Assembly: GCA_963728475.1 (NCBI GenBank)
Contig: CAVSKL010000002.1
Span: forward strand, 248,001 to 312,000
Direction of reading: 5' to 3'
Length of the DNA stretch: 64,000 nucleotides
DNA from: CAVSKL01 sp963728475 [NCBI: Candidatus Eiseniibacteriota bacterium]
GTDB lineage: Bacteria; Eisenbacteria; RBG-16-71-46; JABDJR01
How positions within the stretch are numbered: the first letter of the stretch is position 1; each line of letters begins with the position of its first letter. Below are positions 48,752 to 56,979 of the stretch, in pieces. Position numbers and translations under genes: made by a program. Below the pieces are notes generated by a model that was given only the letters and a program-made list of their open reading frames with translations, had not been told where the DNA came from and searched no databases.

Positions 48752-49951
48752 ATGAACAAGCTCACCCTCGACGATCTGAAGACCGCAGGCAAGCGCGTGC
48801 TCGTCCGGGTCGACTACAACGTGCCGGTCAAGGACGGGGAGATCGGGGACGACACCCGGATCGCCGCCTCGCTCCCCACCCTGAAACGGCTGATCGGAGA
48901 CGGGGCCCGGGTGATCCTCATGTCGCACCTGGGGCGGCCCAAGGGCGCCCCCGACTCCCGCTACTCCCTGGAGCCGGTGGCCCGGCGCCTGGCCAAGCTG
49001 CTGGGGCAGGAGATCCACTTCGTCAACGACTGCGTGGGGGCGAAGGCGCTCGAAAGCAGCGAGAAGCTCAAGAACGGCCAGGTCCTGTTGCTGGAGAACC
49101 TCCGCTTCCATCCGGAGGAGGAGGCCGACGACCCCGGGTTCGCCAAGCAGCTGGCCGAGCTCGGGGATCTCTACGTGAACGACGCATTCGGCGCCGCCCA
49201 CCGCGCCCACGCCTCCACCGAGGGGGTGACCCGGTACTTCAAGCAGGCGGCGGCGGGGCTGCTCATGGAAGCAGAGCTCCGGTACCTGACCCGGGCGCTG
49301 GTGGATCCGGCGCGGCCGTTCGTGACCATTCTCGGCGGCGCCAAGATCTCGGGCAAGGTGGACGTGCTCAACCATCTCCTGGACAAGGTCGACCGCATCC
49401 TCATCGGCGGCGGCATGACCTACACCTTCTACCGGGCCCAGGGGCGCTCGGTGGGGGACTCGCTGGTCGAGTCCGACCGGGTGGAGATGGCGGGAGAGGT
49501 GATGGCGGCGGCCAAGCAGGCCTCGGTGGATTTGGTGCTTCCGGTGGATTCGGTGATCTCGGCCGCGGCCGACGGTTCCGAGCCCGCGCGGAACACCGAC
49601 GGTCCCGACATCCCCGCCGGAACCATGGGGGTGGACATCGGTCCCGCCACCGTGAAGCTCTTCCGGGAGAAATTGTCGGACGCGCGCACGGTGGTCTGGA
49701 ACGGTCCGCTCGGCATCTTCGAGGTCCCGGAGTTCGCCGACGGCACCCTCGAGATCGCCCGGGCGGTGGCGGAGGTCACCCGCCGCGGGGGGACCACGGT
49801 GGTGGGGGGGGGGGACTCGGTGGCCGCGATCGGGCGGCTCGGCCTCGACAAGGACGCCTATTCCCACGTCTCCACCGGAGGGGGCGCGTTCCTGGAATTC
49901 CTGGAGGGCAAGGAACTCCCCGGAGTCGCCGCCCTCACCGAGAAGCCGTGA
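48752..49951 (+). CDS. pgk: Phosphoglycerate kinase
   Basis: Pgk makes ATP from 1,3-bisphosphoglycerate. The 399-residue protein has RVLVRVDYNVPVKDG, the substrate site SHLGRPKG, FVTILGGAKISGKVDVL, and the C-terminal ATP site GGGDSVAAIGRLGL with HVSTGGGAFLEFLEG. The ATG lies 11 bases after gapA. Its stop overlaps the GTG of tpiA. Confidence 0.97.
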   Translation: MNKLTLDDLKTAGKRVLVRVDYNVPVKDGEIGDDTRIAASLPTLKRLIGDGARVILMSHLGRPKGAPDSRYSLEPVARRLAKLLGQEIHFVNDCVGAKALESSEKLKNGQVLLLENLRFHPEEEADDPGFAKQLAELGDLYVNDAFGAAHRAHASTEGVTRYFKQAAAGLLMEAELRYLTRALVDPARPFVTILGGAKISGKVDVLNHLLDKVDRILIGGGMTYTFYRAQGRSVGDSLVESDRVEMAGEVMAAAKQASVDLVLPVDSVISAAADGSEPARNTDGPDIPAGTMGVDIGPATVKLFREKLSDARTVVWNGPLGIFEVPEFADGTLEIARAVAEVTRRGGTTVVGGGDSVAAIGRLGLDKDAYSHVSTGGGAFLEFLEGKELPGVAALTEKP

Positions 49952-50715
49952 TCATGCGAACGCCCATGATCGCCGGCAACGCCAAGATGTTCCTCGACCG
50001 GGCCTCGGTCCGGTCGGTTCTGGAGTCGTTGAAGCGCGAGCTCGCTCTCGACCCGCCCGCCTGCGAGGTGGCCTACTGCCCGCCCTTCACCCTGCTCGAG
50101 GAGGCGGGGCGGGCGGCGGCGGGCTCGATGGTGGGGCTGGGCGGGCAGAACATGCACTGGGAGCCCTCCGGCGCCTTCACCGGCGAGGTCTCCGCGGGGA
50201 TGCTCCGGGAAGCGGGCTGCCGGTACGTGATCCTCGGCCATTCCGAGCGCCGCACCCGGTTCGGCGAGACCGACGAGAACGTGCGGAAGAAGGCGGGGGC
50301 GGCGCTGGCCGCCGGTCTCGTGCCCATCGTCTGCGTGGGCGAGACCGAGGCCGAGCGCAAGGCGGGGGCGACCGAGGTGGTGCTCTCGCGCCAGGTGGTG
50401 GGCTCGCTGGGAGGCCTCCCGGTGGGGGATCCCCGGGCCATCCTGGTGGCCTATGAGCCGGTGTGGGCGATCGGGACCGGCAACACCGCCACCCCCGCCC
50501 AGGCCCAGGAGGCCCATGTCCATCTCCGGCGCGAGCTGGGCAGGGTCCTGGGGCCCGATACCGCGGCCGGGATCCGGATCCTCTACGGCGGCAGCGTGAA
50601 ACCGGACAATGCCGGATCCTTGCTGGGGCAGCCCGACCTCGACGGCGCCCTGGTGGGGGGGGCGTGCCTGAAGGCCGAGACCTTCCTTCCCATCATCCGG
50701 GCCGCCCGGGTCTGA
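49948..50715 (+). CDS. tpiA: Triosephosphate isomerase
   Basis: TpiA interconverts the triose phosphates. The 255-residue protein keeps the substrate Asn11 and Lys13, the electrophilic histidine in VILGHSERR, the catalytic glutamate in AYEPVWAIGTG, and the phosphate loop YGGSVKPDNA. The normally near-invariant GNWKM motif is GNAKM, a tryptophan to alanine change. Start is GTG 49948 (GTGA overlap with pgk) or ATG 49954. A separate promoter follows for secG. Confidence 0.95.
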   Translation: MIMRTPMIAGNAKMFLDRASVRSVLESLKRELALDPPACEVAYCPPFTLLEEAGRAAAGSMVGLGGQNMHWEPSGAFTGEVSAGMLREAGCRYVILGHSERRTRFGETDENVRKKAGAALAAGLVPIVCVGETEAERKAGATEVVLSRQVVGSLGGLPVGDPRAILVAYEPVWAIGTGNTATPAQAQEAHVHLRRELGRVLGPDTAAGIRILYGGSVKPDNAGSLLGQPDLDGALVGGACLKAETFLPIIRAARV

Positions 50716-50734
50716 ACGCCGGCCCGGGGAACGG

Positions 50735-50763
50735 TTGACGGTGCCGGGAGGCGCTGGTACACT
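50735..50763 (+). promoter_or_regulatory. Sigma70-type promoter of secG and tRNA-Leu
   Basis: TTGACG (50735-50740), 17 bases, TACACT (50758-50763). The secG GTG is about 40 bases downstream and tRNA-Leu is probably on the same transcript. Confidence 0.65.
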
Positions 50764-50808
50764 ATCCCGTCCTTTGACTGAGCGGCTCTCGACCGGAGGA
50801 GTATCCGA

Positions 50809-51330
50809 GTGATTTACGGGCTCTTGCTCGCCCTTCATCTGATCATCTGCGTCACCCTGATCCTGGTGGTGCTCCTGCAGTCCGGCAAGGGCGGAGGGCT
50901 GGCGGGCGCCTTCGGCGGCATGGGGGGCGCGGGCCAGACCCTGTTCGGCGGCCGCGGCGCGGCCACTTTCCTCAGCAAGGCCACCTCGGTGCTGGGGGTG
51001 GCGTTCATGACCACGTCGCTCGTGCTCGCCCTCCTGTCCGGAACCCACAACGCTCCCAAGAGCGTGCTGCGCGAGGGGCAGATCAACACCGGCGCGGCGC
51101 CGCCCCCGGCGGGAGAACAGGCGCCCATGCAGCTTCCCGGCCAGGGCGGAGGGGGATCCTCGGCCCAGCCCGCTCCCGGCGGCCAGAGCGCCCCGCCGAG
51201 CCAGGCTCCGGGCGGCCTCTCGCTTCCGTCGGTACCCCAGGGGGGGAACGGCGGACAGAGCCCCCAGCCCGCCCCCGCGCAGGGGCAGGGCCAGCAGCAG
51301 AAGCCGGCTCCCGGCGGAGGTCAGCGCTGA
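50809..51330 (+). CDS. secG: Protein translocase subunit SecG
   Basis: SecG is the accessory subunit of the SecYEG channel. The 173-residue protein has two membrane helices (about 1-22 and 55-75) with the family motif LLQSGKGGGLAGAFGG between them. After residue 90 it has an unusual 80-residue tail rich in Pro, Gly, Gln and Ala, probably disordered; ordinary SecG proteins are 75-110 residues. ACCGGAGGAG precedes the GTG start. It lies downstream of tpiA and 17 bases before tRNA-Leu. Confidence 0.92.
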   Translation: MIYGLLLALHLIICVTLILVVLLQSGKGGGLAGAFGGMGGAGQTLFGGRGAATFLSKATSVLGVAFMTTSLVLALLSGTHNAPKSVLREGQINTGAAPPPAGEQAPMQLPGQGGGGSSAQPAPGGQSAPPSQAPGGLSLPSVPQGGNGGQSPQPAPAQGQGQQQKPAPGGGQR

Positions 51331-51347
51331 CCCAACCCGATCGTCGT

Positions 51348-51434
51348 GCGGAAGTGGCGGAATTGGCAGACGCGCAAGGTTGAGGGCCTTGTAGGAGCAA
51401 TCCTGTAGGGGTTCAAGTCCCCTCTTCCGCACCA
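51348..51434 (+). tRNA. tRNA-Leu (anticodon GAG)
   Basis: The 7-bp acceptor stem GCGGAAG/CTTCCGC is perfect and is followed by A and an encoded CCA. The anticodon arm CAAGG-TTGAGGG-CCTTG carries GAG, which reads CUC and CUU leucine codons. A long variable arm and the T-loop GTTCAAGTC make it a class II tRNA. It lies directly after secG, as leuU does in E. coli. Confidence 0.97.
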
Positions 51435-51440
51435 GTCCTT

Positions 51441-51459
51441 CCGGCCCCAACCGGGCCGG
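51441..51459 (+). terminator. Possible GC-rich hairpin after tRNA-Leu
   Basis: CCGGCCC and GGGCCGG form a perfect 7-bp stem with a five-base loop, six bases beyond the tRNA. There is no T-tract, so termination or 3'-end processing is only suggested. Confidence 0.3.
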
Positions 51460-51616
51460 GACAGTCCGGCTCCAAGGGGAGCCTCGGGAGCCCGGAGCGC
51501 CAGCGCTTCGGGCCTTCTCGTCTCCGCCGGACCGGGCGATCCGGCGGCCGGCTCCGGGACCGCCCGCCGCGCCCGGGGCCGGGGACCTGGGACCCGCCGG
51601 CGGGGGAGCGGCGTCG

Positions 51617-53176
51617 ATGGCGAGGCAGGACCTCTCCGGCGAATCCCGGCGGCCGCCGGGGGCGGTCTGGATGGTGGGGTTGGCCCTTCTCCAGGTGCTC
51701 CTGTTTCTCGTGCTGTTCGGAGCCCATCACCGCGCCCTGGTCGACGACGCCTTCATCTCGTTCCGCTACGCCGCCCGCTGGGCGCACGGGGCCGGTCTCA
51801 CCTACAACGACGGAAGCCGGGTGGAGGGGTTCTCCAACCCCCTCTGGACCTTCGGGCTGGGCGCGCTCGACCGGTTGGGATTGTCTCCGGACCGCGCCGC
51901 CCCCGCGGTGGGGCTGGCCGCCTTCCTCGCCGTGGGGCTGGCCGGGTGGGTGCTGGCCCGGGTCCGCCGGTTCTCGTCCTCCGGGAGCCTTCTCCTTGCC
52001 GGGGGACTCGCTCTGGACGTGGGGTTGGGGCTGTGGGCGGGGTCGGGGCTGGAGACGGCCTCGGCCGCGCTGCTGGTGGCCCTGTGGTTGGTGGCGGCCG
52101 CGCGGCGGGGCCGGCCGCGGGGTTTCGCCGGGGGAGCCCTGCTGGGGCTGGGGGCGGCCGCGCTGGCGCTCAGCCGCCCCGAGGGGTGGCTCTGGGCCGG
52201 CTGGGGCCTCCTGTGGCTCGTCTGGGGGGCCTGGGTGCCCGGCCGGGCGCTGGCCGGCGCCGCCGCCGGGTTCCTTCCCGCCCTGGGCTACGAGGCCTTC
52301 CGGTGGGGGTACTACCGGCGCCCCGTGCCCAACACCTTCTTCGCCAAGCTGGAACCGGGAGGACGGCCGGCGCTGCACGGTCTCGCCGACCTGGGGGGAT
52401 GGGCCTGGTCCCACGCTCCGATGGTGGCGGCGGCGCTGGCGCTCTGGTTCCTGGTCCGGCGGGGAGGGCGCCCGTCGCGGCCCCCCGCCTCCCCCGCTCC
52501 CTCCCCGAGGCTCTGGCTCCTGCTCCCGTCCGGATGGCTGGCCCTCCAGGCCGGCTTCGTGATCCTGGCCGGAGGCGACTGGATGGGCCGGACGCGGTAT
52601 CCGGCTCCGCTCCTCCCCGCGTTCTTCCTTCTCGCCGCCGAGGGCTGGGAACGGGTCCGGCCCCGATGGGGACTCCGGGGAGCGGCGGTGCTGGTCGCGG
52701 CGACCACGGCGATGGGGTGGGGGGCCCGGGACCGCATTCCCGACTATACCCGGGTGGGAGCCGAGCTGGGGCGGTGGCTCCGCATGGCGGCGGCCCCGGG
52801 AGACACTCTCGCGATCACCGCCGCCGGAGCCGTTCCCTACTACTCGGGGCTTCCCACCTACGACGTCCTCGGCATCAACGATCCCGCGGTGGCCGGCCGC
52901 GCCGCGCGCGATGCCGGAGGGTGGGCGCCGGGGCACCAGCGATACGACCTCGATCGTCTGCTGGAGCTGGAACCGCGATGGATCGTGTGGGACTACGGGG
53001 TGAAGGTCAACGAGAGGCGGCTTCGCGAGTACGCCGGGTGGGAAGGGGATCCCGATCGACTCGGATTCCGCCGGTCCCTGCTGGCCCGGGCCCGGTTCCG
53101 CGATCGCTACGGGATCGACCGGGCCGCGCCCGCGTCGACCCAGGGGGCGTACACGGTGTTCCGGCGGAAGGACTAG
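51617..53176 (+). CDS. Polytopic membrane protein, GT-C glycosyltransferase-like
   Basis: The 519-residue protein has about ten membrane helices. Near residue 42 it has LVDDAFISFRYAARWAHG followed by VEGFSNPLWTFGL, the first periplasmic loop with paired aspartates found in GT-C enzymes such as the mycobacterial AftB type, which use polyprenyl-phosphate sugars. The C-terminal soluble part (about 400-519) contains LPTYDVLGINDP. Sugar and acceptor are unknown; surface polysaccharide or protein glycosylation is the natural guess. The nearest upstream gene is tRNA-Leu and no clear promoter was seen. Confidence 0.72.
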   Translation: MARQDLSGESRRPPGAVWMVGLALLQVLLFLVLFGAHHRALVDDAFISFRYAARWAHGAGLTYNDGSRVEGFSNPLWTFGLGALDRLGLSPDRAAPAVGLAAFLAVGLAGWVLARVRRFSSSGSLLLAGGLALDVGLGLWAGSGLETASAALLVALWLVAAARRGRPRGFAGGALLGLGAAALALSRPEGWLWAGWGLLWLVWGAWVPGRALAGAAAGFLPALGYEAFRWGYYRRPVPNTFFAKLEPGGRPALHGLADLGGWAWSHAPMVAAALALWFLVRRGGRPSRPPASPAPSPRLWLLLPSGWLALQAGFVILAGGDWMGRTRYPAPLLPAFFLLAAEGWERVRPRWGLRGAAVLVAATTAMGWGARDRIPDYTRVGAELGRWLRMAAAPGDTLAITAAGAVPYYSGLPTYDVLGINDPAVAGRAARDAGGWAPGHQRYDLDRLLELEPRWIVWDYGVKVNERRLREYAGWEGDPDRLGFRRSLLARARFRDRYGIDRAAPASTQGAYTVFRRKD

Positions 53177-53207
53177 GCGGAACCGGGGGCGGAAGGGGTC
53201 TCTCGAT

Positions 53208-53245
53208 TCCCCCGGCCCGGCGCCGGCGCGGCCCGGGCCGGGGGA
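53208..53245. terminator. Hairpin between convergent genes
   Basis: CCCCCGGCCCGG (53209-53220) pairs perfectly with CCGGGCCGGGGG (53233-53244), plus one flanking T-A pair, around a 12-base loop. It lies between the stops of the convergent genes at 51617 and 53252, as a two-way terminator would, but lacks T-tracts. Confidence 0.45.
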
Positions 53246-53251
53246 TCCGGA

Positions 53252-53683
53252 TCAGCGTTTGACCGAGTAGACGCCGCGGCCGACCCGCTGGAATCGATTG
53301 TCCCGGGCCAACGCCGCCCCCAGGTTCTGGGTAAAGTTGTCGCCGGCCTTGCCCTTCTTGCCCTTCAGCACCTGACGGGCGATTTCCTGGATCCCCATCG
53401 GCTTCTTGCGTCGCGCGAGCACTTGATAGGCGGTGTCGCGCACGTTGGGACCCTTACCGCGAATACCCGCGCTCCGGGTGGACCGCTTCTTCTTCGCCTT
53501 CTCCCGCTCCGCCTTGCGGCTCGCTTCGAGGAGAGTCCCCAGCCGGACCAGGCGCCGTTCCAGATCCTCCAGCTCGGAGAGCAGGCTCCGGGCGTCCTTC
53601 TGTAGTTTATTGGCCTTGCGTGCCGCCACCTTCAGGCTGGGGCGCCGGCCTCTTCGGCTGAGAGACTTTCGGGTCTTCGCCAT
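53252..53683 (-). CDS. Small basic protein with C-terminal HARE-HTH domain
   Basis: The 143-residue protein is strongly basic. Residues 1-75 are Lys/Arg-rich with a probable coiled coil (LQKDARSLLSELEDLERRLVRLG). Residues 80-143 form a winged-helix domain, VRDTAYQVLARRKKPMGIQEIARQVL to NRFQRVGRGVYSVKR, matching HARE-HTH domains of chromatin factors, RNA polymerase delta and some restriction enzymes. GGAGGGAGAAACA precedes the ATG, with a fair promoter further up. It may be a nucleoid or DNA-binding protein. It stands alone beside an AT-richer stretch. Confidence 0.8.
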   Translation of the reverse strand: MAKTRKSLSRRGRRPSLKVAARKANKLQKDARSLLSELEDLERRLVRLGTLLEASRKAEREKAKKKRSTRSAGIRGKGPNVRDTAYQVLARRKKPMGIQEIARQVLKGKKGKAGDNFTQNLGAALARDNRFQRVGRGVYSVKR

Positions 53684-53777
53684 TGTTTCTCCCTCCAGCG
53701 GATGTGTCGCACGATGTGGTTCCGGGAAATTGGGCCCGCGAATTGTCGCGATTCGAGAGCCTTTTCAAGACCAAGCG

Positions 53778-53806
53778 ATGGTAACAGCAATACCGGGGGC
53801 CAACAA
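53778..53806 (-). promoter_or_regulatory. Promoter of the HARE-HTH gene
   Basis: On the minus strand TTGTTG (53806-53801), 17 bases, TACCAT (53783-53778). The leader to the ATG at 53683 is about 88 bases. Confidence 0.5.
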
Positions 53807-54241
53807 TCCGTATGCCGTGGGAATATGGTATCAAGCGCCGAATTTCATGGATCGCCCGAGCCGCCGGTCCAAACACCGGCCTCGGCCCCGTCGCCGGAAC
53901 CGGTCCCGGTCGCGCCCGCCGGCAAGACTCCCGACCGGAATGGAGTGAATGGAAAGAATTTTTACAACCAGCGCGAATATCACCTTGCTTCCGGCAATTT
54001 GCGGCACTGATTTCAGCGTGAGAATCCGAATTCAAAGCCTACGATATCTCTCCGGCGCCGACCGGCGCCGTCCCCGCCGGAACGGCCGGCCGAAAGCCGC
54101 CGGTTGCGCCGCAACCAAGGAACGGGTCGAGGAAGTCCTTTGCCTCGGCGCCGTCCTGCTCGCGGCGGAAGGTCCCCTCGCGATCCCCCCCACCCGCGCC
54201 GCGGTCCCCGGGCCGGGGCCGCCGGCGGCCCCGGGTCCTCC

Positions 54242-54270
54242 TTGACAAGCGATCTTGGGCCTCTTGAGAA
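54242..54270 (+). promoter_or_regulatory. Candidate promoter upstream of the tolA-like gene
   Basis: TTGACA (54242-54247), 17 bases, TGAGAA (54265-54270). The -35 is perfect, the -10 poor. The leader to tolA would be about 430 bases. A weaker pair, TTGAAC near 54590 with TTTATC 17 bases on, is a nearer alternative. Confidence 0.4.
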
Positions 54271-54707
54271 TAGCGAGTGACGGCGTCGGCGGGCGCCGCG
54301 GAGACCGGGGTTGTGTCCCCGCGAGCAAGAGATCCGTCCGCCGGCCACGAACCCGGCGGCGTGGATCGAGGAGCGCGACGACGTCGAGGTTTCCCGTGGG
54401 CCGCGGCCGCCGGTCCCGGAGGGGGGGGGCGGTTCTCCGCCGGGAGCCGGCCCGGGAGGACGAGCGGGAAGGGGAAACCGGGCCGGTTCCGGCCCGCTAT
54501 CGCGTCCGGATCAAGGCCGGGGGATCTGGAGTGGGGGAGTTCGGGCTCAAAATCAAGAAACAATCGGCCCGCGAGCGGGGTATTGTCCTTTGAACCGCGG
54601 GAAGGGAAACCGTTTATCGTGCGTCCGAGCGAGGAGGGGATCGAGCAGTTGTCGGCTCGAAACCGATTCCCGGCGAATCACGCCACGAACCCACGCGAAG
54701 TTCACCC

Positions 54708-55499
54708 ATGAAGGATATCCAGGCTCCGACCGGGCGTGAGCAGGGAAGCCAGCCGGAAGCCCGCCGGAGCGGCACCGGCCGCTTCGTGCTGGCCAGCGTG
54801 GGGTTGCATGCGGCACTCCTCGCGCTCCTCTCCGTCACCGTCGCCCGGCCCCCGCAACCCATCTACGCCGAGCAGATCTACCAGGTGGCCCTGGTGGACG
54901 CCCCCGTGCCCAATTACCAGCCTCCGGTCCCCACTCACACCCCGAAACCTCCCGAGGTCAAGCCGGAGGTCAAGGAACCGCCGAAGCCCCCGCCGGCCCC
55001 GGTCAAGGACGAGGTGAAGATCCCGGAGACCCCCAAGCAGCCCAAGCGGAAGGAGCCTCCGGAGAAGAAGCCGGAGCCGCCCAAGCCGGTCGAGAAGAAG
55101 CCCGAGGCCGCGCCCACTCCGGAGACCCCGCCCCCGGCCAAGGCGGACGTTCCCGACACCCCGGAACTCCCGGTGTCGGTGGGTCCGGTCGACCAGAAGG
55201 ACTTCAAGCAGGACTGGTATCTGGAGCTGGTACGAGGCATCATCGCCCGGGAGTGGTATCAGCCCTCGGGCGGGAACGGGATGATCCGGGCCACCGTCCA
55301 CTTCATCATCCACCGTGACGGCACCCTCGCGCAGCCGTACCTGATGGAGCCCTCGGGCTGGTCGCTCTACGACCGGGCCGCCCTGGGCGCGGTTCTGAGC
55401 GTGGAGAAGCAGCAGAAGCTCCCGCCCCTTCCCGAGTCGTACCAGGGCGAGACCCTGGGTCTCAGCGTGGTGTTCCAGATGCGGGGCGGGGGCGACTGA
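54708..55499 (+). CDS. tolA: TolA/TonB-like energy transducer
   Basis: The 263-residue protein has one membrane helix (about 25-47, GRFVLASVGLHAALLALLSV), a long Pro/Lys/Glu-rich periplasmic arm (about 70-160) and a C-terminal TonB/TolA-type domain (from about 175) with WYQPSGGNGMIRATVHFII and DGTLAQPYLMEPSG. Position directly before tolB, pal and cpoB argues for TolA; by sequence alone TonB is also possible, and the window does hold a TonB receptor. No tolQ or tolR precede it. Confidence 0.8.
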   Translation: MKDIQAPTGREQGSQPEARRSGTGRFVLASVGLHAALLALLSVTVARPPQPIYAEQIYQVALVDAPVPNYQPPVPTHTPKPPEVKPEVKEPPKPPPAPVKDEVKIPETPKQPKRKEPPEKKPEPPKPVEKKPEAAPTPETPPPAKADVPDTPELPVSVGPVDQKDFKQDWYLELVRGIIAREWYQPSGGNGMIRATVHFIIHRDGTLAQPYLMEPSGWSLYDRAALGAVLSVEKQQKLPPLPESYQGETLGLSVVFQMRGGGD

Positions 55500-55530
55500 C
55501 CGGGCCGGAACCCCTACCGAGGAGTCAGCG

Positions 55531-56850
55531 TTGTCCAACCATATTCCCCGCACCCTCCGCGGCCTTCTGCGCCTGGTTCCCGCGGTCGCGCTCCTCGCCT
55601 CGGCGGCGGCGCCGGCGTCGGCCCAGAGCGACACCACCGGATCCCAGGAGAAGCAGATCGTCATCAGCAAGAACGCGGTCCCCAAGATCCAGCTCCTGCT
55701 CGAGGACTTCCTGGCCGCTCCGGGCGCCGCCCCCGAAGACGCTCGGTCGGTCCACGACGTGGTCTCGACCGATCTCGACTATGCCGACATCTTCAGCGTG
55801 ACCCCGATTCCCCGCATGGGCGAGGGGGATACCTTGAACGCGGTCCAGGCCCGGTTCCTGGTCCGGGGCGAGGTCCGGGTCACCTCCGGGAACCTGGTGC
55901 TCCGGGGAACCCTCGAGTCGTTGCCGGCGCGGAGCCTGGTGTTCTCCCGGGACTACGCGACCCCGCCCGAGAACTACCGGGAGGCCGCCCACCGCTTCTC
56001 CGACGACGTGGTCCTCTACGTGACCGGCCGCCCCGGCATCGCCCGCACCCGGATCGCCTTCATCTCGAACCGGAGCGGCGGCAAGGAGGTCTACACCGTC
56101 GACTACGACGGGTTCGGGGTGAAGCAGGCGACCCGGAACGGCTCCATCAACATGTCGCCGGACTGGTTCCCCGGCGGCGGGTCGCTGGTCTACGTTTCCT
56201 ACGCCAAGGGAGACCCGGATCTGTTCCGGCTCGACCTCGGTTCTGGCAAGAATGGGCTCCTGGCCGGCGGCCAGGGGGTGCAGAGCGCTCCCGCGGTCTC
56301 CGGCGATGGCTCCCGGATCGCCTATAGCCAGACCAACGGCACCGAGAGCGAGATCTACGTCTGCGGGCCCGACGGGGGAGGAAGCCACCGGGTGACCCGG
56401 TTCCCCGGCATCAACACCTCGCCGGCATGGTCCCCCGACTCCCGGCAGATCGCGTTCACCTCGGACCGGGCGGGCACCCCCCAGCTCTACGTGATGGACT
56501 CCGACGGCGGCGGGGCCCGCCGCCTGACCTTCGACGGGCAGTGGAACGACCAGGCCGACTGGTCCCCGGACGGAGACCGGATCGTGTACTCGTCCCGCCG
56601 CGACGGGCTCTTCCGCATCACGGTGGTGGGGGTGGGGGGGATGGGTTCCGAGCGCCAGCTCACCCGGGGGCCGGGAAGCGACGAGCACGCCCGCTGGGCC
56701 CCCGACGCCCGCCACGTGGTGTTCACCTCCACCCGGGGAGGCCGGCGGGGCCTGTACGTGCTCGACGTGGACGGAGGAAGGGTGCGCCCGGTGGCGGTGG
56801 GAGGGGGGGACAATTACGCCCCCGACTGGTCGGCGAGCCCCCCCCGCTGA
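55531..56850 (+). CDS. tolB: Tol-Pal system protein TolB
   Basis: TolB is the periplasmic beta-propeller that works with Pal in outer-membrane constriction. The 439-residue protein starts at TTG 55531 after GAGGAG, has a signal peptide (about 1-32, ASAQSD), an N-terminal alpha/beta domain (SVHDVVSTDLDYADIFSV), then WD40-like repeats such as NMSPDWFPGGGSLVYVSY, NTSPAWSPDSRQIAFTSDR and QADWSPDGDRIVYSS. It lies 31 bases after tolA. Confidence 0.93.
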   Translation: MSNHIPRTLRGLLRLVPAVALLASAAAPASAQSDTTGSQEKQIVISKNAVPKIQLLLEDFLAAPGAAPEDARSVHDVVSTDLDYADIFSVTPIPRMGEGDTLNAVQARFLVRGEVRVTSGNLVLRGTLESLPARSLVFSRDYATPPENYREAAHRFSDDVVLYVTGRPGIARTRIAFISNRSGGKEVYTVDYDGFGVKQATRNGSINMSPDWFPGGGSLVYVSYAKGDPDLFRLDLGSGKNGLLAGGQGVQSAPAVSGDGSRIAYSQTNGTESEIYVCGPDGGGSHRVTRFPGINTSPAWSPDSRQIAFTSDRAGTPQLYVMDSDGGGARRLTFDGQWNDQADWSPDGDRIVYSSRRDGLFRITVVGVGGMGSERQLTRGPGSDEHARWAPDARHVVFTSTRGGRRGLYVLDVDGGRVRPVAVGGGDNYAPDWSASPPR

Positions 56851-56905
56851 TCCGGGATCCCCGGGAACCGGCCGCGGTGGCGCGGGTACTTTGGGAACCC
56901 ATGAC

Positions 56906-56935
56906 TTGCCGATTCCGGGAGAGGGTGGGTACAGT
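56906..56935 (+). promoter_or_regulatory. Candidate promoter of pal
   Basis: TTGCCG (56906-56911), 18 bases, TACAGT (56930-56935). It would allow pal and cpoB to be made independently of tolA and tolB. Confidence 0.4.
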
Positions 56936-56979
56936 TGGCGCTGGACCGAAACCGCGCCGAGGAGGAGGGTAAGCAAGAG

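Larger units (their letters stand above)
53684..54707. other. Gene-free kilobase between the HARE-HTH and tolA-like genes
   Basis: No frame here has recognisable domains or a convincing ribosome-binding site. Its first half (to about 54050) is clearly less GC-rich than the rest of the window; its second half is extremely GC-rich, with a run of nine G at 54421-54429. It holds the divergent promoters at 53778 (minus) and 54242 (plus). A small RNA, a long leader or decayed genes are all possible. Confidence 0.5.

Noticed and set aside
53607-54245. Several 60-140 codon frames in the gene-free kilobase
   Set aside because: They lack ribosome-binding sites and recognisable domains, are Arg/Pro-rich or overlap the HARE-HTH gene, and occur on both strands.
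54649-54667. tRNA-like T-arm, GTCGG-CTCGAAA-CCGAT
   Set aside because: It resembles a T-stem-loop, but no matching acceptor stem, anticodon arm or CCA could be found around it.
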